This document shows, piece by piece, positions 1 to 7,978 of a stretch of 33,994 nt of DNA (the stretch's first letter is position 1; each line of letters begins with the position of its first letter). The notes below the pieces were generated by a model that was not told the origin of the DNA, did no database searches, and saw only the letters and a list, made by a program, of their open reading frames with translations. Both the position numbers and the translations under genes were made by a program. The DNA is from Pseudomonadota bacterium (GTDB lineage Bacteria; Pseudomonadota; Gammaproteobacteria; Burkholderiales; Thiobacillaceae): contig JAUYFG010000173.1 of the NCBI GenBank assembly GCA_030690985.1, positions 1-33,994 of the forward strand, written 5' to 3'.

Positions 1-159
1 AAGACGGGATTGAGCGAGGAGTTCGTCAGAATGGAGATAGCTAAAGAACCCGACAAGAACAGTCTGGTATTGAGGTCGACATGGTAAATATCCTTAGGTA
101 TCAATGTGTTACGATGACTTATTCTACCACAATCCAGCAACCTTTCATGCAGCGCGGGC
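1..159. other. Window edge without a supported gene
   Basis: I see no convincing coding region here. On the minus strand there is a promoter-like TAGAAT hexamer and an AAGGA motif followed by an ATG at about position 81, but that frame closes after 13 codons. It could be the start of a gene that has been broken, or of a leader peptide, but neither can be supported. Confidence 0.3.
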
Positions 160-402
160 TTAAGTTGAGAGGATTGGAGTGAATGTAGGGTAGTTGGTGG
201 TAGTGAGGGGCACGCCATGCATAAGCCCAAGCCCAAGACTGGGAATTGGATCAGGGAAGGTAGCATAGGTGGTATGCAGGTAATCCGACCCCGACAGGAT
301 GACACTGGCCGACGCGGGGAACGAGATGCTTCCAACGCCAAGCGCCATTAGTCCTGCCACGAGCGTCTTGCGCTGCCAATTCGTTTTCATTTCGGTGTTC
401 AT
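160..402 (-). CDS. Short exported protein, possibly a truncated PEP-CTERM-type protein
   Basis: This ORF encodes 80 residues. It has a clear signal peptide: positive n-region (KTNWQRK), hydrophobic core (LVAGLMALGVGSISF) and an ASA-type cleavage site near residue 33. A good Shine-Dalgarno (GAGGAG, about 9 nt before the ATG at 402) supports the start. The mature part begins with a GSDYLHTT stretch that resembles, from memory, the beginnings of some PEP-CTERM family exported proteins, but it is only about 47 residues long and has no PEP-CTERM tail. It lies just downstream of a real PEP-CTERM gene on the same strand. It may be a truncated paralogue or a genuine small exported protein; no function can be assigned. 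Confidence 0.5.
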   Translation of the reverse strand: MNTEMKTNWQRKTLVAGLMALGVGSISFPASASVILSGSDYLHTTYATFPDPIPSLGLGLMHGVPLTTTNYPTFTPILST

Positions 403-563
403 GGGTCTTTACTCCTCAAATCAAAATAAGTATGTCTTCTGTTTTGGCCGTGATGGCCGGCAAGGTCAGGGTGGTGGTCGGGTTTGGGGAATCTCCTCTT
501 TGTTTACGCTAAGCAGGGTCGGCCCAGGGGAACCGGGCCGCGCATCCTGGCCACAAGCTGCAA

Positions 564-1478
564 TTACGTGATCGCGCGCCGCCGCGCCAGGCCGAGCAGG
601 GCGAGGGAGGCGGGTTCGGGGATCGAGTCGGCCGCATAGACGATCCCCTGCTGCGCCGTGGTGGGGCCGGTGAGGGTGAAGGTGAAGGGCGGATCGGTGA
701 TGGCATCCATGACCGCGCCATTGCCGGCGATGGTGCTGTTGAAGGTATCCACCAACTGATTGCCGTTGAAGAAGCTGTTGGTCACATCGCCCACATTGTG
801 GGTGCCGAATTCGAACTTGATGACGTCAAGGAAGCCATTGAGGTTCACGTCCTGCCCCAGGGCCATGCTGATCAGGAAATGGCCGATATAGGGTGAGCCC
901 ACGGGCGGCAGGCAACCCAGGTTGGGCTTGCTGGTGTCGGCCACACAATCGCCGTTGAACTGCATGTTGATGGGCCCCAACCCGGCCGCCCCCATCGCTG
1001 CGGGACCGGCACCACCAAAATAGCCGGCAGTGCCGTCGATGTCCGTGATCATGACGTCGTAGAAGACGTCGAAGAAGCTGCTGACACAGACGGTGTCGCC
1101 GGTGTTGGCGTTGCCGGCCATGCTGGCGCCCAGGAAGCAACCGTGCGAGGTGCCTCCGCCGGGTCCGGCTGGATAGGGCAAGCCCAGGTAGGCCGCACCG
1201 GTGGATGGCGTGCCGGTGGAGAGGCTGATGCTGATGTTGGACTTGACCCAGCCGTAGCCGTCGACCGTGGCGGTGGGGGCGCCGGACAAGGTGCTGGTGG
1301 TGCCGGCGCCGGTCAGAGGCAGGAAGACATCGCCGTTGATTCCGCCCGACCCGAAACTCAGGAGCTGGGTGGCGATGGCGATGCTGGGGTCGATGTAGGT
1401 GGCCTGGGCCGGAAGGGATGCCAGGGCAAGCGATGCCACCCCGGGGACAGCAAGCAAGCTGAGCGCCTTCCTGACCAT
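564..1478 (-). CDS. PEP-CTERM sorting domain protein
   Basis: The product is a 304-residue exported protein of unknown function. The start at 1478 is chosen because GAGGAG lies about 7 nt upstream and because translation from there opens directly with a signal peptide (MVRKALSLLAVPGVASLALA, cleavage after AQA); the frame is open further upstream but without such signals. The mature part is rich in Gly, Ser, Thr, Asn and Asp, typical of extracellular beta-rich proteins. The C-terminus carries the PEP motif (SIPEPASLALLGLARRRAIT), the recognition sequence handled by exosortase/EpsH systems in Gram-negative bacteria. The hydrophobic stretch between PEP and the Arg cluster is unusually short, about 9 residues, which may affect anchoring. 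No exosortase gene is in the window. Confidence 0.85.
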   Translation of the reverse strand: MVRKALSLLAVPGVASLALASLPAQATYIDPSIAIATQLLSFGSGGINGDVFLPLTGAGTTSTLSGAPTATVDGYGWVKSNISISLSTGTPSTGAAYLGLPYPAGPGGGTSHGCFLGASMAGNANTGDTVCVSSFFDVFYDVMITDIDGTAGYFGGAGPAAMGAAGLGPINMQFNGDCVADTSKPNLGCLPPVGSPYIGHFLISMALGQDVNLNGFLDVIKFEFGTHNVGDVTNSFFNGNQLVDTFNSTIAGNGAVMDAITDPPFTFTLTGPTTAQQGIVYAADSIPEPASLALLGLARRRAIT

Positions 1479-1652
1479 GATGAACTCCTCGTAATGGTTG
1501 AAACTATCCGCCGGCAGAAGGCGTAAAAGTGATAAGCACACTTCATGCCAGGGTTTCAACTGCCAGTGAATACAGGAGATTGCGAGAATAGGGGGGGGTG
1601 CCGGCAAGGGTAAGTGTAAGAAATATCGACGCCCTGACGGCCACAAGCGCAC

Positions 1653-1920
1653 TTCAGTTCGAGTCGCCCAGGTCAGCGCGCCAAGCCGTTTCGGCCATTA
1701 CCGCGCAGAGAGCAACATAATCGGCTCGCGGCCGCGAATCGCGCTGAAGAAACCGTTGCAGGGTGCGCCGCGCGAGCCGATTTGTGTTCTGGAACACGAT
1801 GGGTAGGTTGAATTGCGCCCCCCCCCCTTGCCCAAAGGAGAGTGGAGGGAGACTGGCGGTGCATGCTCCGCCGGCGCCGGAGAAATCCCCCCCAGCCCCC
1901 CTTTGGAGAAGGGGGGCTGG
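1653..1920. repeat. Repeat-rich intergenic stretch with palindromes
   Basis: No gene is supported here. Two inverted repeats are visible. One has 12-bp arms at 1719-1730 and 1771-1782 (AATCGGCTCGCG and its complement). The other, at 1893-1919, is a C-run/G-run palindrome (CAGCCCCCCTT ... AAGGGGGGCTG) ending two bases before the nudB stop codon. The latter resembles a dispersed repeat seen in many proteobacterial intergenic regions whose translation reads like PPLEKGG; a related C-rich stretch lies at 1817-1850. The palindrome next to the stop could also act as a transcription end signal. Confidence 0.6.
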
Positions 1921-2355
1921 CTATCGCGCCTCGCCCAGCTTGCGGATCGCCTCCGCATTACTCCAGGAAAAACACTTCTCCGCCGCTTCCCGCCAGGGCA
2001 GCCAGAGCTGGTTCAGGTGTTCACGCGGGGAAAGGGTGGCCGGCAACGCTTCCGGCAGCAGCAGGCCGAACACATGCTCGCTGTTGTGGGTGACGCCGGG
2101 CGCGTAGCGGTGACGCCAGCGCGCGTAGATTTCAAACTGGTTCCGCTGCTTCCAATCGCTCAACACGAATCGGGCGGCATCCAGGCCGGTTTCCTCACGC
2201 ACCTCGCGGATGGCTGTCTCAAGCAGGGTTTCGCCGGCGTCCTGGCTGCCGGTGACCGATTGCCAGTAACCGGGCGCATCGGCGCGTTCCAGCAGCAACA
2301 CTTGCAGGTCCGGGGTATGAATGACGACCAGGACGGAAACGGGAATCTTGAACAT
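1921..2355 (-). CDS. nudB: Nudix hydrolase, dihydroneopterin triphosphate diphosphatase-like
   Basis: This 144-residue protein contains a complete Nudix box at residues 36-58: Gly36, Glu42, Arg50-Glu51, Glu54-Glu55, Gly57-Leu58. This motif binds the metal and cleaves nucleoside diphosphate-X substrates. The N-terminus (PVSVLVVIHTPDLQVLLLER) followed by the WQSVTG context resembles NudB, which removes pyrophosphate from dihydroneopterin triphosphate in folate synthesis. The length fits that family (about 150). The NudB assignment rests on sequence resemblance, so a more general Nudix function cannot be excluded. It stands alone, flanked by repeats on both sides, whereas in relatives I would expect it near aspS or other housekeeping genes. 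Confidence 0.85.
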   Translation of the reverse strand: MFKIPVSVLVVIHTPDLQVLLLERADAPGYWQSVTGSQDAGETLLETAIREVREETGLDAARFVLSDWKQRNQFEIYARWRHRYAPGVTHNSEHVFGLLLPEALPATLSPREHLNQLWLPWREAAEKCFSWSNAEAIRKLGEAR

Positions 2356-2521
2356 CGGGCCATGATGGGAGCGAAAAGAAGGCCCGGACTATCTCCGCTT
2401 GGCGCACCCGGCGCCAAGCGATTTCAGCAAACGTAGGGCGTATATGGACTCCTCCCGATAAGCAAGGAAGAGCGGGTCTATTTTTTCAAGGCGGATGCGG
2501 CCGGATCGGGGTGAGGCGCAG

Positions 2522-2591
2522 CGTTATCCACAGCCGCCCGACCGGGAGCGCGCCTCTCACGCCGGCGGAAGGGCGGGCGGCGGTGGATAAC
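2522..2591. repeat. Palindromic repeat with GTTATCCAC/GTGGATAAC arms
   Basis: Arms at 2522-2538 and 2575-2591 are reverse complements at 16 of 17 positions. The left arm contains a TTATCCACA string identical to a DnaA box, but the context is a palindromic repeat rather than an origin. Further GTGGAT strings follow downstream (about 2612). The stretch 2356-2757 holds no supportable gene. Confidence 0.6.
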
Positions 2592-2847
2592 CCGTCGCAC
2601 TCGGCGGAGCGGTGGATCGGGCCAGCGGTTTTTGCCACGGCAATCGGGATCAACTCGGCTACACGGGAAAAACAAGAGCGAATCACACATCCGGCGCCAA
2701 GGTGCGACTGCGCGCGTATATCCGACCTGTTTGTGGAGGGCGATGCCTCCTGTCCATGATCCTAGAAACCTCAGTTGGACGCGCCCGAGTGTGCGGTTTT
2801 CGGGTCGGCTGGCAAGGCGCGACGACGCGCGGGGTCGTTTCCCGCAA

Positions 2848-2912
2848 GGATAAGCAGGGACTTTGCCGCCGTCTTTTGGCGGCTTAGTCCTTCGCTTAGT
2901 AGTTTCATCAGG
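2848..2912. repeat. 65-bp direct repeat, copy 1 (hairpin unit)
   Basis: It matches the copy at 2987-3051 at 62 of 65 positions. Each copy can form an imperfect hairpin with AAGC..GGACT..GCCGCC pairing to GGCGGC..AGTCC..GCTT. Both copies lie inside the 354-bp element. Confidence 0.75.
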
Positions 2913-2986
2913 AGCAACGCAGCCAGGCGGCCCGAAAACCGTGCAATCGGGCGCGTAGCGGCGTCACCCAATGGGTGAGCGCCATC

Positions 2987-3051
2987 GGATAAGCAGGGAC
3001 TTGGCCGCCGTCTTTTGGCGGCTTAGTCCTTCGCTTAGGGGTTTCATCAGG
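2987..3051. repeat. 65-bp direct repeat, copy 2 (hairpin unit)
   Basis: This is the second copy of the hairpin unit, 74 bp beyond the end of the first. It differs from it at three bases, one beside the GCCGCC stem and two near the 3' end. Confidence 0.75.
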
Positions 3052-3114
3052 CGCTAACGCTGGCATCCATGCGGCCTCACAAGGGCTAAGGAGCGGTCAA
3101 CTGAGGTTTCTAGG

Positions 3115-3321
3115 ATGATGGCATCCGCGCGGCGGGGGCTGATTGGAAAAGCGGCCTCGAAGGCCATCGCCCTACTCAGACTCACCCACCGCCGGTTCAA
3201 CCTGTTTGCCATCACGTTGAACGTGCGCAAGGCGACGCAACCGGAACCGAAACTGAAGGCGATCTATGAGGCACTGGGGCTGCATCCCTTGCCGGGCGGG
3301 ACGAAAAAAATGGTCGCTTGA
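3115..3321 (+). pseudogene. Possible gene remnant beginning at the edge of the mobile element
   Basis: The frame encodes 68 residues, basic in the first half (LLRLTHRRFNLFAITLNVRK) and ending GLHPLPGGTKKMVA. Its first ATG falls within the ATGAT duplication bordering the 354-bp element, and there is no Shine-Dalgarno. It may be the tail of a longer gene, possibly a transposase, that has lost its front part, or merely an open frame in GC-rich DNA. I do not recognise the family. The following stretch, 3322-3569, holds nothing I can support apart from a short palindrome near 3516-3539. Confidence 0.25.
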
Positions 3322-3569
3322 ATCCTTCTCTCCCCACATAGGATCACGTGTAGTGACACTCGGGGAAATGGACTCATGTAACTTTATGTTTATTAAGGGG
3401 TTGTTTGGCAGGGCGTTAAAGATGGGCTAAACGGCGTCCATTCGAAGCGTGGGATGCTTCACTGATTTCATTCTGTGATGGGGAGACCAGAGTGGGGGCT
3501 GCGCAAGTCGCCTGCACGGGATGGCATATGACACATCCCGCCATTACAAACATTCGCAACCAGAACGAA

Positions 3570-4661
3570 TCACACATTGAACAAGAAATTCAGAACATCG
3601 CCATCTTTGACCACGTAATCCTTGCCTTCCGAACGCATCTTGCCGGCTTCCTTGGCGCCCTGCTCGCCCTTGCAGGCGATGAAGTCATCGAAGGCGATGG
3701 TTTGCGCGCGGATGAACCCCTTCTCGAAGTCGGTGTGGATGACCCCTGCCGCCTGTGGCGCGGTATCGCCCTTGTGGATGGTCCAGGCGCGCACTTCCTT
3801 CACGCCGGCAGTGAAATAGGTTTGCAGGCCGAGCAGTTCGTAGGCGGCCCGGATCAGGCGATTGAGGCCGGGCTCGTGCAAGCCCATCGACTCGAGAAAC
3901 TCCAGCTTGTCGGCTTCGTCGAGGGTGGAGATTTCCGCCTCGATGGCGGCACAGACAGCGACCACCGGGGCATGTTCCGCATCCGCGATCTGGTGTAGGC
4001 GATCCAGGTGGGGGTTGTTCTCGAAGCCGTCCTCGGCGACGTTGGCCACGTACATGGCGGGCTTGATGGTCATCAGACAGAGTGGCGCAAGCAGTTCCTT
4101 GTCGTCATCCGACAACTTCAGGCTACGCACCGGCTTGGCCTCGTTCAGGTGCGGCAGGATCTTGTCGTAGAGGGCCACCAGCTTGATGCCTTCCTTGTCG
4201 CCGGCACGGGCTTTCTTGCTGTCGCGGTGATGCGCCTTCTCGACCGTGGCCAGGTCGGCCAGCGCCAGTTCGGTAATGATGACTTCGATGTCGGAGATCG
4301 GGTCGACGCGACCCGCCACGTGAACCACGTTTTCGTCCTCGAAACAGCGCACCACATTGACGATGGCGTCGGTCTCGCGAATGTTGGCGAGGAACTGGTT
4401 GCCCAGTCCTTCGCCTTTGGAAGCCCCCGCCACCAGGCCGGCGATATCGACGAACTCGACGATGGCCGGGACCCTGCGTTGCGGTTTGACGATCGCTGCC
4501 AGTTGCTGCATGCGCGGGTCCGGCACTTCGACGATGCCGACGTTGGGCTCGATGGTGCAGAAGGGGTAGTTCTCGGCCGCGATGCCCGCTTGGGTGAGGG
4601 CGTTGAACAGGGTGGATTTGCCGACGTTGGGCAGGCCGACGATGCCGCATTTCAGACTCAT
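3570..4661 (-). CDS. ychF: Redox-regulated ATPase YchF (Obg-like)
   Basis: The 363-residue product has the P-loop GLPNVGKST at residues 9-17, a DIAG G3 motif and the NxxE variant of the G4 motif (NVAE) that in this family gives preference for ATP over GTP. It ends in a TGS-like domain that runs to the C-terminus (FLFNV). YchF proteins associate with ribosomes and respond to oxidative stress. The length matches the family (about 363). It follows pth with a 4-bp ATGA overlap, so the two are translationally coupled, within an apparent rplY-pth-ychF operon that is common in proteobacteria. Confidence 0.97.
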   Translation of the reverse strand: MSLKCGIVGLPNVGKSTLFNALTQAGIAAENYPFCTIEPNVGIVEVPDPRMQQLAAIVKPQRRVPAIVEFVDIAGLVAGASKGEGLGNQFLANIRETDAIVNVVRCFEDENVVHVAGRVDPISDIEVIITELALADLATVEKAHHRDSKKARAGDKEGIKLVALYDKILPHLNEAKPVRSLKLSDDDKELLAPLCLMTIKPAMYVANVAEDGFENNPHLDRLHQIADAEHAPVVAVCAAIEAEISTLDEADKLEFLESMGLHEPGLNRLIRAAYELLGLQTYFTAGVKEVRAWTIHKGDTAPQAAGVIHTDFEKGFIRAQTIAFDDFIACKGEQGAKEAGKMRSEGKDYVVKDGDVLNFLFNV

Positions 4662-5263
4662 GACTTCTCCGATGGAGCGGGGGGTTTGGTGTGCCGAGTG
4701 TTTGCGTAATTGAGGGCCGCGTTCCAGTCGCCCTTGGCGATCAGCGGCCAGGCCAGCAGCGCGCGGTCGAGAGCGCCGTCGATCTGTTCCTGTTCCTCGC
4801 GGCGCGGCGGCTTGAGCACGTAATTGGCAACGATGTTGCGATCGCCCGGATGGCCGATGCCGACACGCAGGCGCCAGTAATCCTGGGTACCGAGGTGGGC
4901 GGTGATGTCCTTGAGGCCATTGTGGCCGCCGAGGCCGCCGCCGAATTTCAGGCGCAGGTCGCCTGGCGGGATGTCCAGCTCATCATGCACGACCAGCATT
5001 TCGCCAGGCGCGATGCGATGGAAGCGGATGAAGGTAGCGACCGATAGTCCGGAACGATTCATGAAGGTCTGCGGTTGCAACAACCAGACAGGAACCGCTC
5101 TGGCCTGCGCCACACGACCGTGAAAACGCGATTCGACGGCGAAGCAGGTACCCAGCTCGCGCGCCAGGCGCTCACAAAACCAAAACCCGGCGTTGTGCCG
5201 GGTTTTGGAATAGTCGGCGCCGGGATTGCCGAGGCCGACGACCAATCGTGGGGGAGTCTGCAC
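4658..5263 (-). CDS. pth: Peptidyl-tRNA hydrolase
   Basis: This 201-residue enzyme releases peptides from prematurely dissociated peptidyl-tRNA, recycling the tRNA in the cytoplasm. The N-terminal VVGLGNPG motif, the catalytic His23 in the TRHNAG motif, and the HDELDIPPG motif carrying the catalytic Asp are all present. The conserved [11 protein letters not shown] segment follows. The start at 5263 lies about 20 bp after the rplY stop, and the end overlaps the ychF start by 4 bp. Confidence 0.97.
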   Translation of the reverse strand: MQTPPRLVVGLGNPGADYSKTRHNAGFWFCERLARELGTCFAVESRFHGRVAQARAVPVWLLQPQTFMNRSGLSVATFIRFHRIAPGEMLVVHDELDIPPGDLRLKFGGGLGGHNGLKDITAHLGTQDYWRLRVGIGHPGDRNIVANYVLKPPRREEQEQIDGALDRALLAWPLIAKGDWNAALNYANTRHTKPPAPSEKS

Positions 5264-5283
5264 GACTCTGCCTTGAATCAGCC

Positions 5284-5883
5284 TCAGGCGGCGGACGCCT
5301 CGCCCTCTTCCGCCACCGCCTTGGTGACGAGGATGGTTGCCACGACGGGATCTTCACCGTGCAGGCCGGACAGTTCCACGCCCTGGGGCAGCTTCAGGTG
5401 GGACATGTGGAGGGATTGGTCGGCGCTCAGATCGTTGAGATCCACCTCGATGAACCCGGGCAAATCGGCCGGCAGACAAGCCACTTCCACTTCCGTGCAG
5501 ACGTGGCTGACCATGCCGCCGGACTTCTTCACGCCGGGAGAGGTGTCGGCATTGAGGAAGTGCAAAGGTACCTTGACGTGAACCTTCTGGTTGGCGTCGA
5601 CGCGCTGGAAATCGACGTGCTGCAGGAACGGCTTGTAGGGGTGCATCTGGAAGTCGCGCAGCAGCACGGATTCCTGGACGCCATCCAGATTGAGGGTCAG
5701 CACGGAAGAATGGAAGGCTTCGTTCTTGAGGCCGAAGTAGAGTTCTTTGTGGTCGAAGTCTACGGACTGGGCATCCTTGCCCGCACCATAAACGATACCG
5801 GGAACCCGGCCGGCGCGACGCAGGCGGCGGCTCGCTCCGGTGCCCTGGGTGTCACGCTTGACGGCGTTGATTTCGATTTGCAT
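5284..5883 (-). CDS. rplY: 50S ribosomal protein L25 (Ctc/TL5 type)
   Basis: At 199 residues this is the long, two-domain form of L25, as in Ctc/TL5, rather than the short form of E. coli. The N-terminal 5S-rRNA-binding domain contains the RVPGIVYG motif; the C-terminal beta-domain carries the HVDFQRV and EVDLNDL segments, with an acidic, Ala-rich tail. A strong Shine-Dalgarno (AAGGAG, 6 nt from the ATG) supports the start. It lies between prs and pth. Confidence 0.97.
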   Translation of the reverse strand: MQIEINAVKRDTQGTGASRRLRRAGRVPGIVYGAGKDAQSVDFDHKELYFGLKNEAFHSSVLTLNLDGVQESVLLRDFQMHPYKPFLQHVDFQRVDANQKVHVKVPLHFLNADTSPGVKKSGGMVSHVCTEVEVACLPADLPGFIEVDLNDLSADQSLHMSHLKLPQGVELSGLHGEDPVVATILVTKAVAEEGEASAA

Positions 5884-5946
5884 GTCTTGCTCCTTGAGGT
5901 AAAAAAAGGGCCGCCCGCGACCAGGCCGGCCCGGCTACGTGGCGCG

Positions 5947-6897
5947 CTATTCGCTGAACAGCGAGCTCACGGAATCTTCATCGCTGATACGGCGGATGGT
6001 TTCCGCCATCAGGTTGGCGACCGACAGTTGGCGAATGCGGGAACTGGCACGGGCATCGTCGCGCAACGGAATCGTGTCGGTCACGACCAGCTCGTCGAGC
6101 GCCGAATTGCTCACCCGCTCCACCGCACTGCCGGATAGAACGGCATGGGTGCAGTAAGCCACGACTCGCTTGGCGCCCTGTTCCTTGAGTGCATTGGCGG
6201 CTTCGCACAGGGTGTTCGCGGTATCGACCATGTCGTCCATGATCAGACAGGTACGGCCTTTCACATCGCCGATGATATTCATCACCTTGGCGACATTGGG
6301 CTTGGGACGCCGCTTGTCGATGATGGCGAGTTCGCATTCCAGACGCTTGGCGACAGCGCGTGCGCGCACCACGCCACCGACGTCGGGAGACACGACCATC
6401 AGGTTGTCGTAGTTCTGCTTCCAGATGTCGCCCATCAGGATGGGTGTGGAATAGATGTTGTCGACCGGGATATCGAAGAAACCCTGGATCTGATCAGAGT
6501 GCAGATCCATGGTCAGAACCCGATTGACCCCGACCACGGTGAGCATGTCAGCGACCACGCGAGCCGTGATGGGCACGCGCGCGGAACGGACACGGCGATC
6601 CTGGCGGGCATAACCGAGATAGGGAATGGCGGCGGTGATGCGTCCGGCGGAGGCGCGACGCAGGGCGTCCACCATCAACATGATTTCCATCAAGCTGTCA
6701 TTGGTGGGCGAACAGGTGGACTGGAGCACGAACACGTCCTTGCCGCGCACGTTCTCCATGATTTCCACGTTCACTTCGCCGTCGGAAAAGCGGCCGACAG
6801 TCGCGCGCCCCATGCTGATATTGAGGTAGCGCACCACATCCTCGGCAAGTTTGGGATGCGCATTGCCGGTGAACACCATCAAGCTGTCATATGCCAT
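5947..6897 (-). CDS. prs: Ribose-phosphate pyrophosphokinase (PRPP synthetase)
   Basis: The enzyme makes PRPP from ribose 5-phosphate and ATP for nucleotide, histidine and tryptophan synthesis. Class I motifs are present: the [12 protein letters not shown] region, the [18 protein letters not shown] segment, and the PRPP-binding loop [12 protein letters not shown] chose the ATG at 6897 (316 residues), preceded by AGGGG 7 nt upstream; an in-frame TTG at 6903 has no signal. The stretch GTTGCTGATGGC occurs twice just upstream of the start, a small local duplication. It lies downstream of tRNA-Gln in the order usual for betaproteobacteria, separated by a terminator-like hairpin. Confidence 0.97.
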   Translation of the reverse strand: MAYDSLMVFTGNAHPKLAEDVVRYLNISMGRATVGRFSDGEVNVEIMENVRGKDVFVLQSTCSPTNDSLMEIMLMVDALRRASAGRITAAIPYLGYARQDRRVRSARVPITARVVADMLTVVGVNRVLTMDLHSDQIQGFFDIPVDNIYSTPILMGDIWKQNYDNLMVVSPDVGGVVRARAVAKRLECELAIIDKRRPKPNVAKVMNIIGDVKGRTCLIMDDMVDTANTLCEAANALKEQGAKRVVAYCTHAVLSGSAVERVSNSALDELVVTDTIPLRDDARASSRIRQLSVANLMAETIRRISDEDSVSSLFSE

Positions 6898-6949
6898 CAG
6901 CAACCCCTGCCATCAGCAACCTACTGGTACTCATGCTCAGGTCAACAAA

Positions 6950-6977
6950 CAAAAAGCGTGCAGCCTGCGCTGCACGC
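6950..6977 (-). terminator. Terminator-like hairpin after tRNA-Gln
   Basis: On the minus strand an 8-bp stem (GCGTGCAG/CTGCACGC) with a 6-nt loop is followed by TTTTTGTTTG. It would end transcripts from the tRNA gene before prs, so prs probably has its own promoter in the remaining gap. Confidence 0.65.
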
Positions 6978-7019
6978 CCCGTCTGTCCGCCGGGGTGTAA
7001 GCCCTGTGCGAACCTTATC

Positions 7020-7094
7020 TGGCTGGGGAGGTAGGGATCGAACCTACGAATGCCGGAATCAAAATCCGGTGCCTTACCACTTGGCGACTCCCCA
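7020..7094 (-). tRNA. tRNA-Gln (anticodon TTG)
   Basis: A full cloverleaf can be drawn: 7-bp acceptor stem TGGGGAG/CTCCCCA, D arm GCC...GGC, anticodon stem CCGGA/TCCGG with loop TTTTGAT (anticodon TTG), T arm GTAGG-TTCGATC-CCTAC, discriminator G and a genomically encoded CCA. It lies between ispE and prs, a conserved position in betaproteobacteria. Confidence 0.97.
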
Positions 7095-7111
7095 AATTCG
7101 ACCGACGCACA

Positions 7112-7978
7112 TCAATCAGCAAAAGCGTAAAGCGGGTGCTGATCCATGCCATCGGCAACAAAACCTTCTATCGCGGGCAAGCCCGCTCCACCATGCTCGC
7201 TACGGATGCGGGCCAAGGCCGCTTCCGCCTGAACCCGTTCGAGAAACGCCACAAAAACGCATGCGCCCGAACCCGTCATACGCGCATCCCCGTAAGGTTT
7301 TAGCCAACCGAGAACCTCGGCGACCTCAGGGTGCTGCGCGCAGGCTATCGGCTCAAGATCGTTGTGCCCATAGCCATCCAAGAGGGCCGCGATTCTGACG
7401 GAGGGCGTATTTCGTGTCAATCCCGGATCAGCAAAGATCCTCGGGGTTGCCACATGCACGGGCGGAATCAGCACCAGGTAGGAGGCCGGCGCCGGCGTCC
7501 AGGGAGTGAGAATTTCGCCTACCCCTTCGGCGAAGGCGGAACGGCCGAACACGAACACCGGCACGTCGGCGCCCAGGCGCAGCCCCAGTTCCCGCAGTGT
7601 GCTTCTCGGCAAATCGAGGTGCCAGAGGCGGTTCAGCACCAGCAGTACCGTGGCGGCATCGGAACTGCCGCCGCCAAGCCCGCCGCCCAGGGGTAGGCGC
7701 TTGATCAAACGGATATCCGCACCGAGATAACAGCCGCTGTGCCGCTGCAACAGGCGCGCCGCGCGCCAGCACAAATCCTGTTCCGGAGCGACGCCGGGAA
7801 GGGGGCCAAGCAAGCGAATCTCTCCATCGCCACGTACCTGAATGTCCAGGCTGTCGCCGTAATCGAGAAAGATGAAGAGGCTTTGCAGCAGGTGATAGCC
7901 GTCCGGCCGCCGCCCTACCACATGCAGGAACAGGTTCAGCTTGGCCGGCGCCGGATAAATGGAAATTGAGCGTGTCAC
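7112..7978 (-). CDS. ispE: 4-diphosphocytidyl-2-C-methyl-D-erythritol kinase
   Basis: This GHMP-family kinase phosphorylates CDP-methylerythritol in the non-mevalonate isoprenoid pathway. The N-terminal PAPAKLNLFLHV motif and the ATP-binding loop PLGGGLGGGSSDAATV are present, as is the MTGSGACVF motif. The GTG at 7978 is preferred because it overlaps the lolB stop as GTGA and has GGGGCG upstream; an ATG at 8002 would add 8 residues. The coding sequence near the C-terminus (7170-7188) contains a 19-mer identical to one arm of a REP-like palindrome at 19204-19222, encoding the peptide GAGLPAI. That part may therefore be repeat-derived, although the reading frame stays open to the end. Confidence 0.95.
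   Translation of the reverse strand: MTRSISIYPAPAKLNLFLHVVGRRPDGYHLLQSLFIFLDYGDSLDIQVRGDGEIRLLGPLPGVAPEQDLCWRAARLLQRHSGCYLGADIRLIKRLPLGGGLGGGSSDAATVLLVLNRLWHLDLPRSTLRELGLRLGADVPVFVFGRSAFAEGVGEILTPWTPAPASYLVLIPPVHVATPRIFADPGLTRNTPSVRIAALLDGYGHNDLEPIACAQHPEVAEVLGWLKPYGDARMTGSGACVFVAFLERVQAEAALARIRSEHGGAGLPAIEGFVADGMDQHPLYAFAD

Larger units (their letters stand above)
2761..3114. mobile_element. 354-bp MITE-like element with 17-bp perfect terminal inverted repeats
   Basis: The ends are perfect inverted repeats, CCTAGAAACCTCAGTTG at 2761-2777 and its complement at 3098-3114. They are flanked on both sides by the same 5 bp, ATGAT (2756-2760 and 3115-3119), which looks like a target-site duplication. 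There is no transposase ORF inside. The interior has two 65-bp direct repeats (2848-2912 and 2987-3051), each folding into a hairpin around GCCGCC-gtctttt-GGCGGC, plus a subterminal inverted repeat around GCGGTTTTCGGG (about 2793) and its complement (about 2930). These features fit a non-autonomous transposable element mobilised by a transposase encoded elsewhere; the family is not identified. Confidence 0.75.

Noticed and set aside
2523-2532. DnaA-box-like TTATCCACA as a sign of a replication origin
   Set aside because: It is one arm of a palindromic repeat; there is no cluster of boxes, no AT-rich unwinding region and no dnaA, dnaN or gidA nearby.
2848-3051. Two 65-bp direct repeats as a CRISPR array or integron attC sites
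   Set aside because: Only two copies are present, with a 74-bp gap, no cas genes, no integrase, and no matching R-box pairs. They lie inside an element with terminal inverted repeats.
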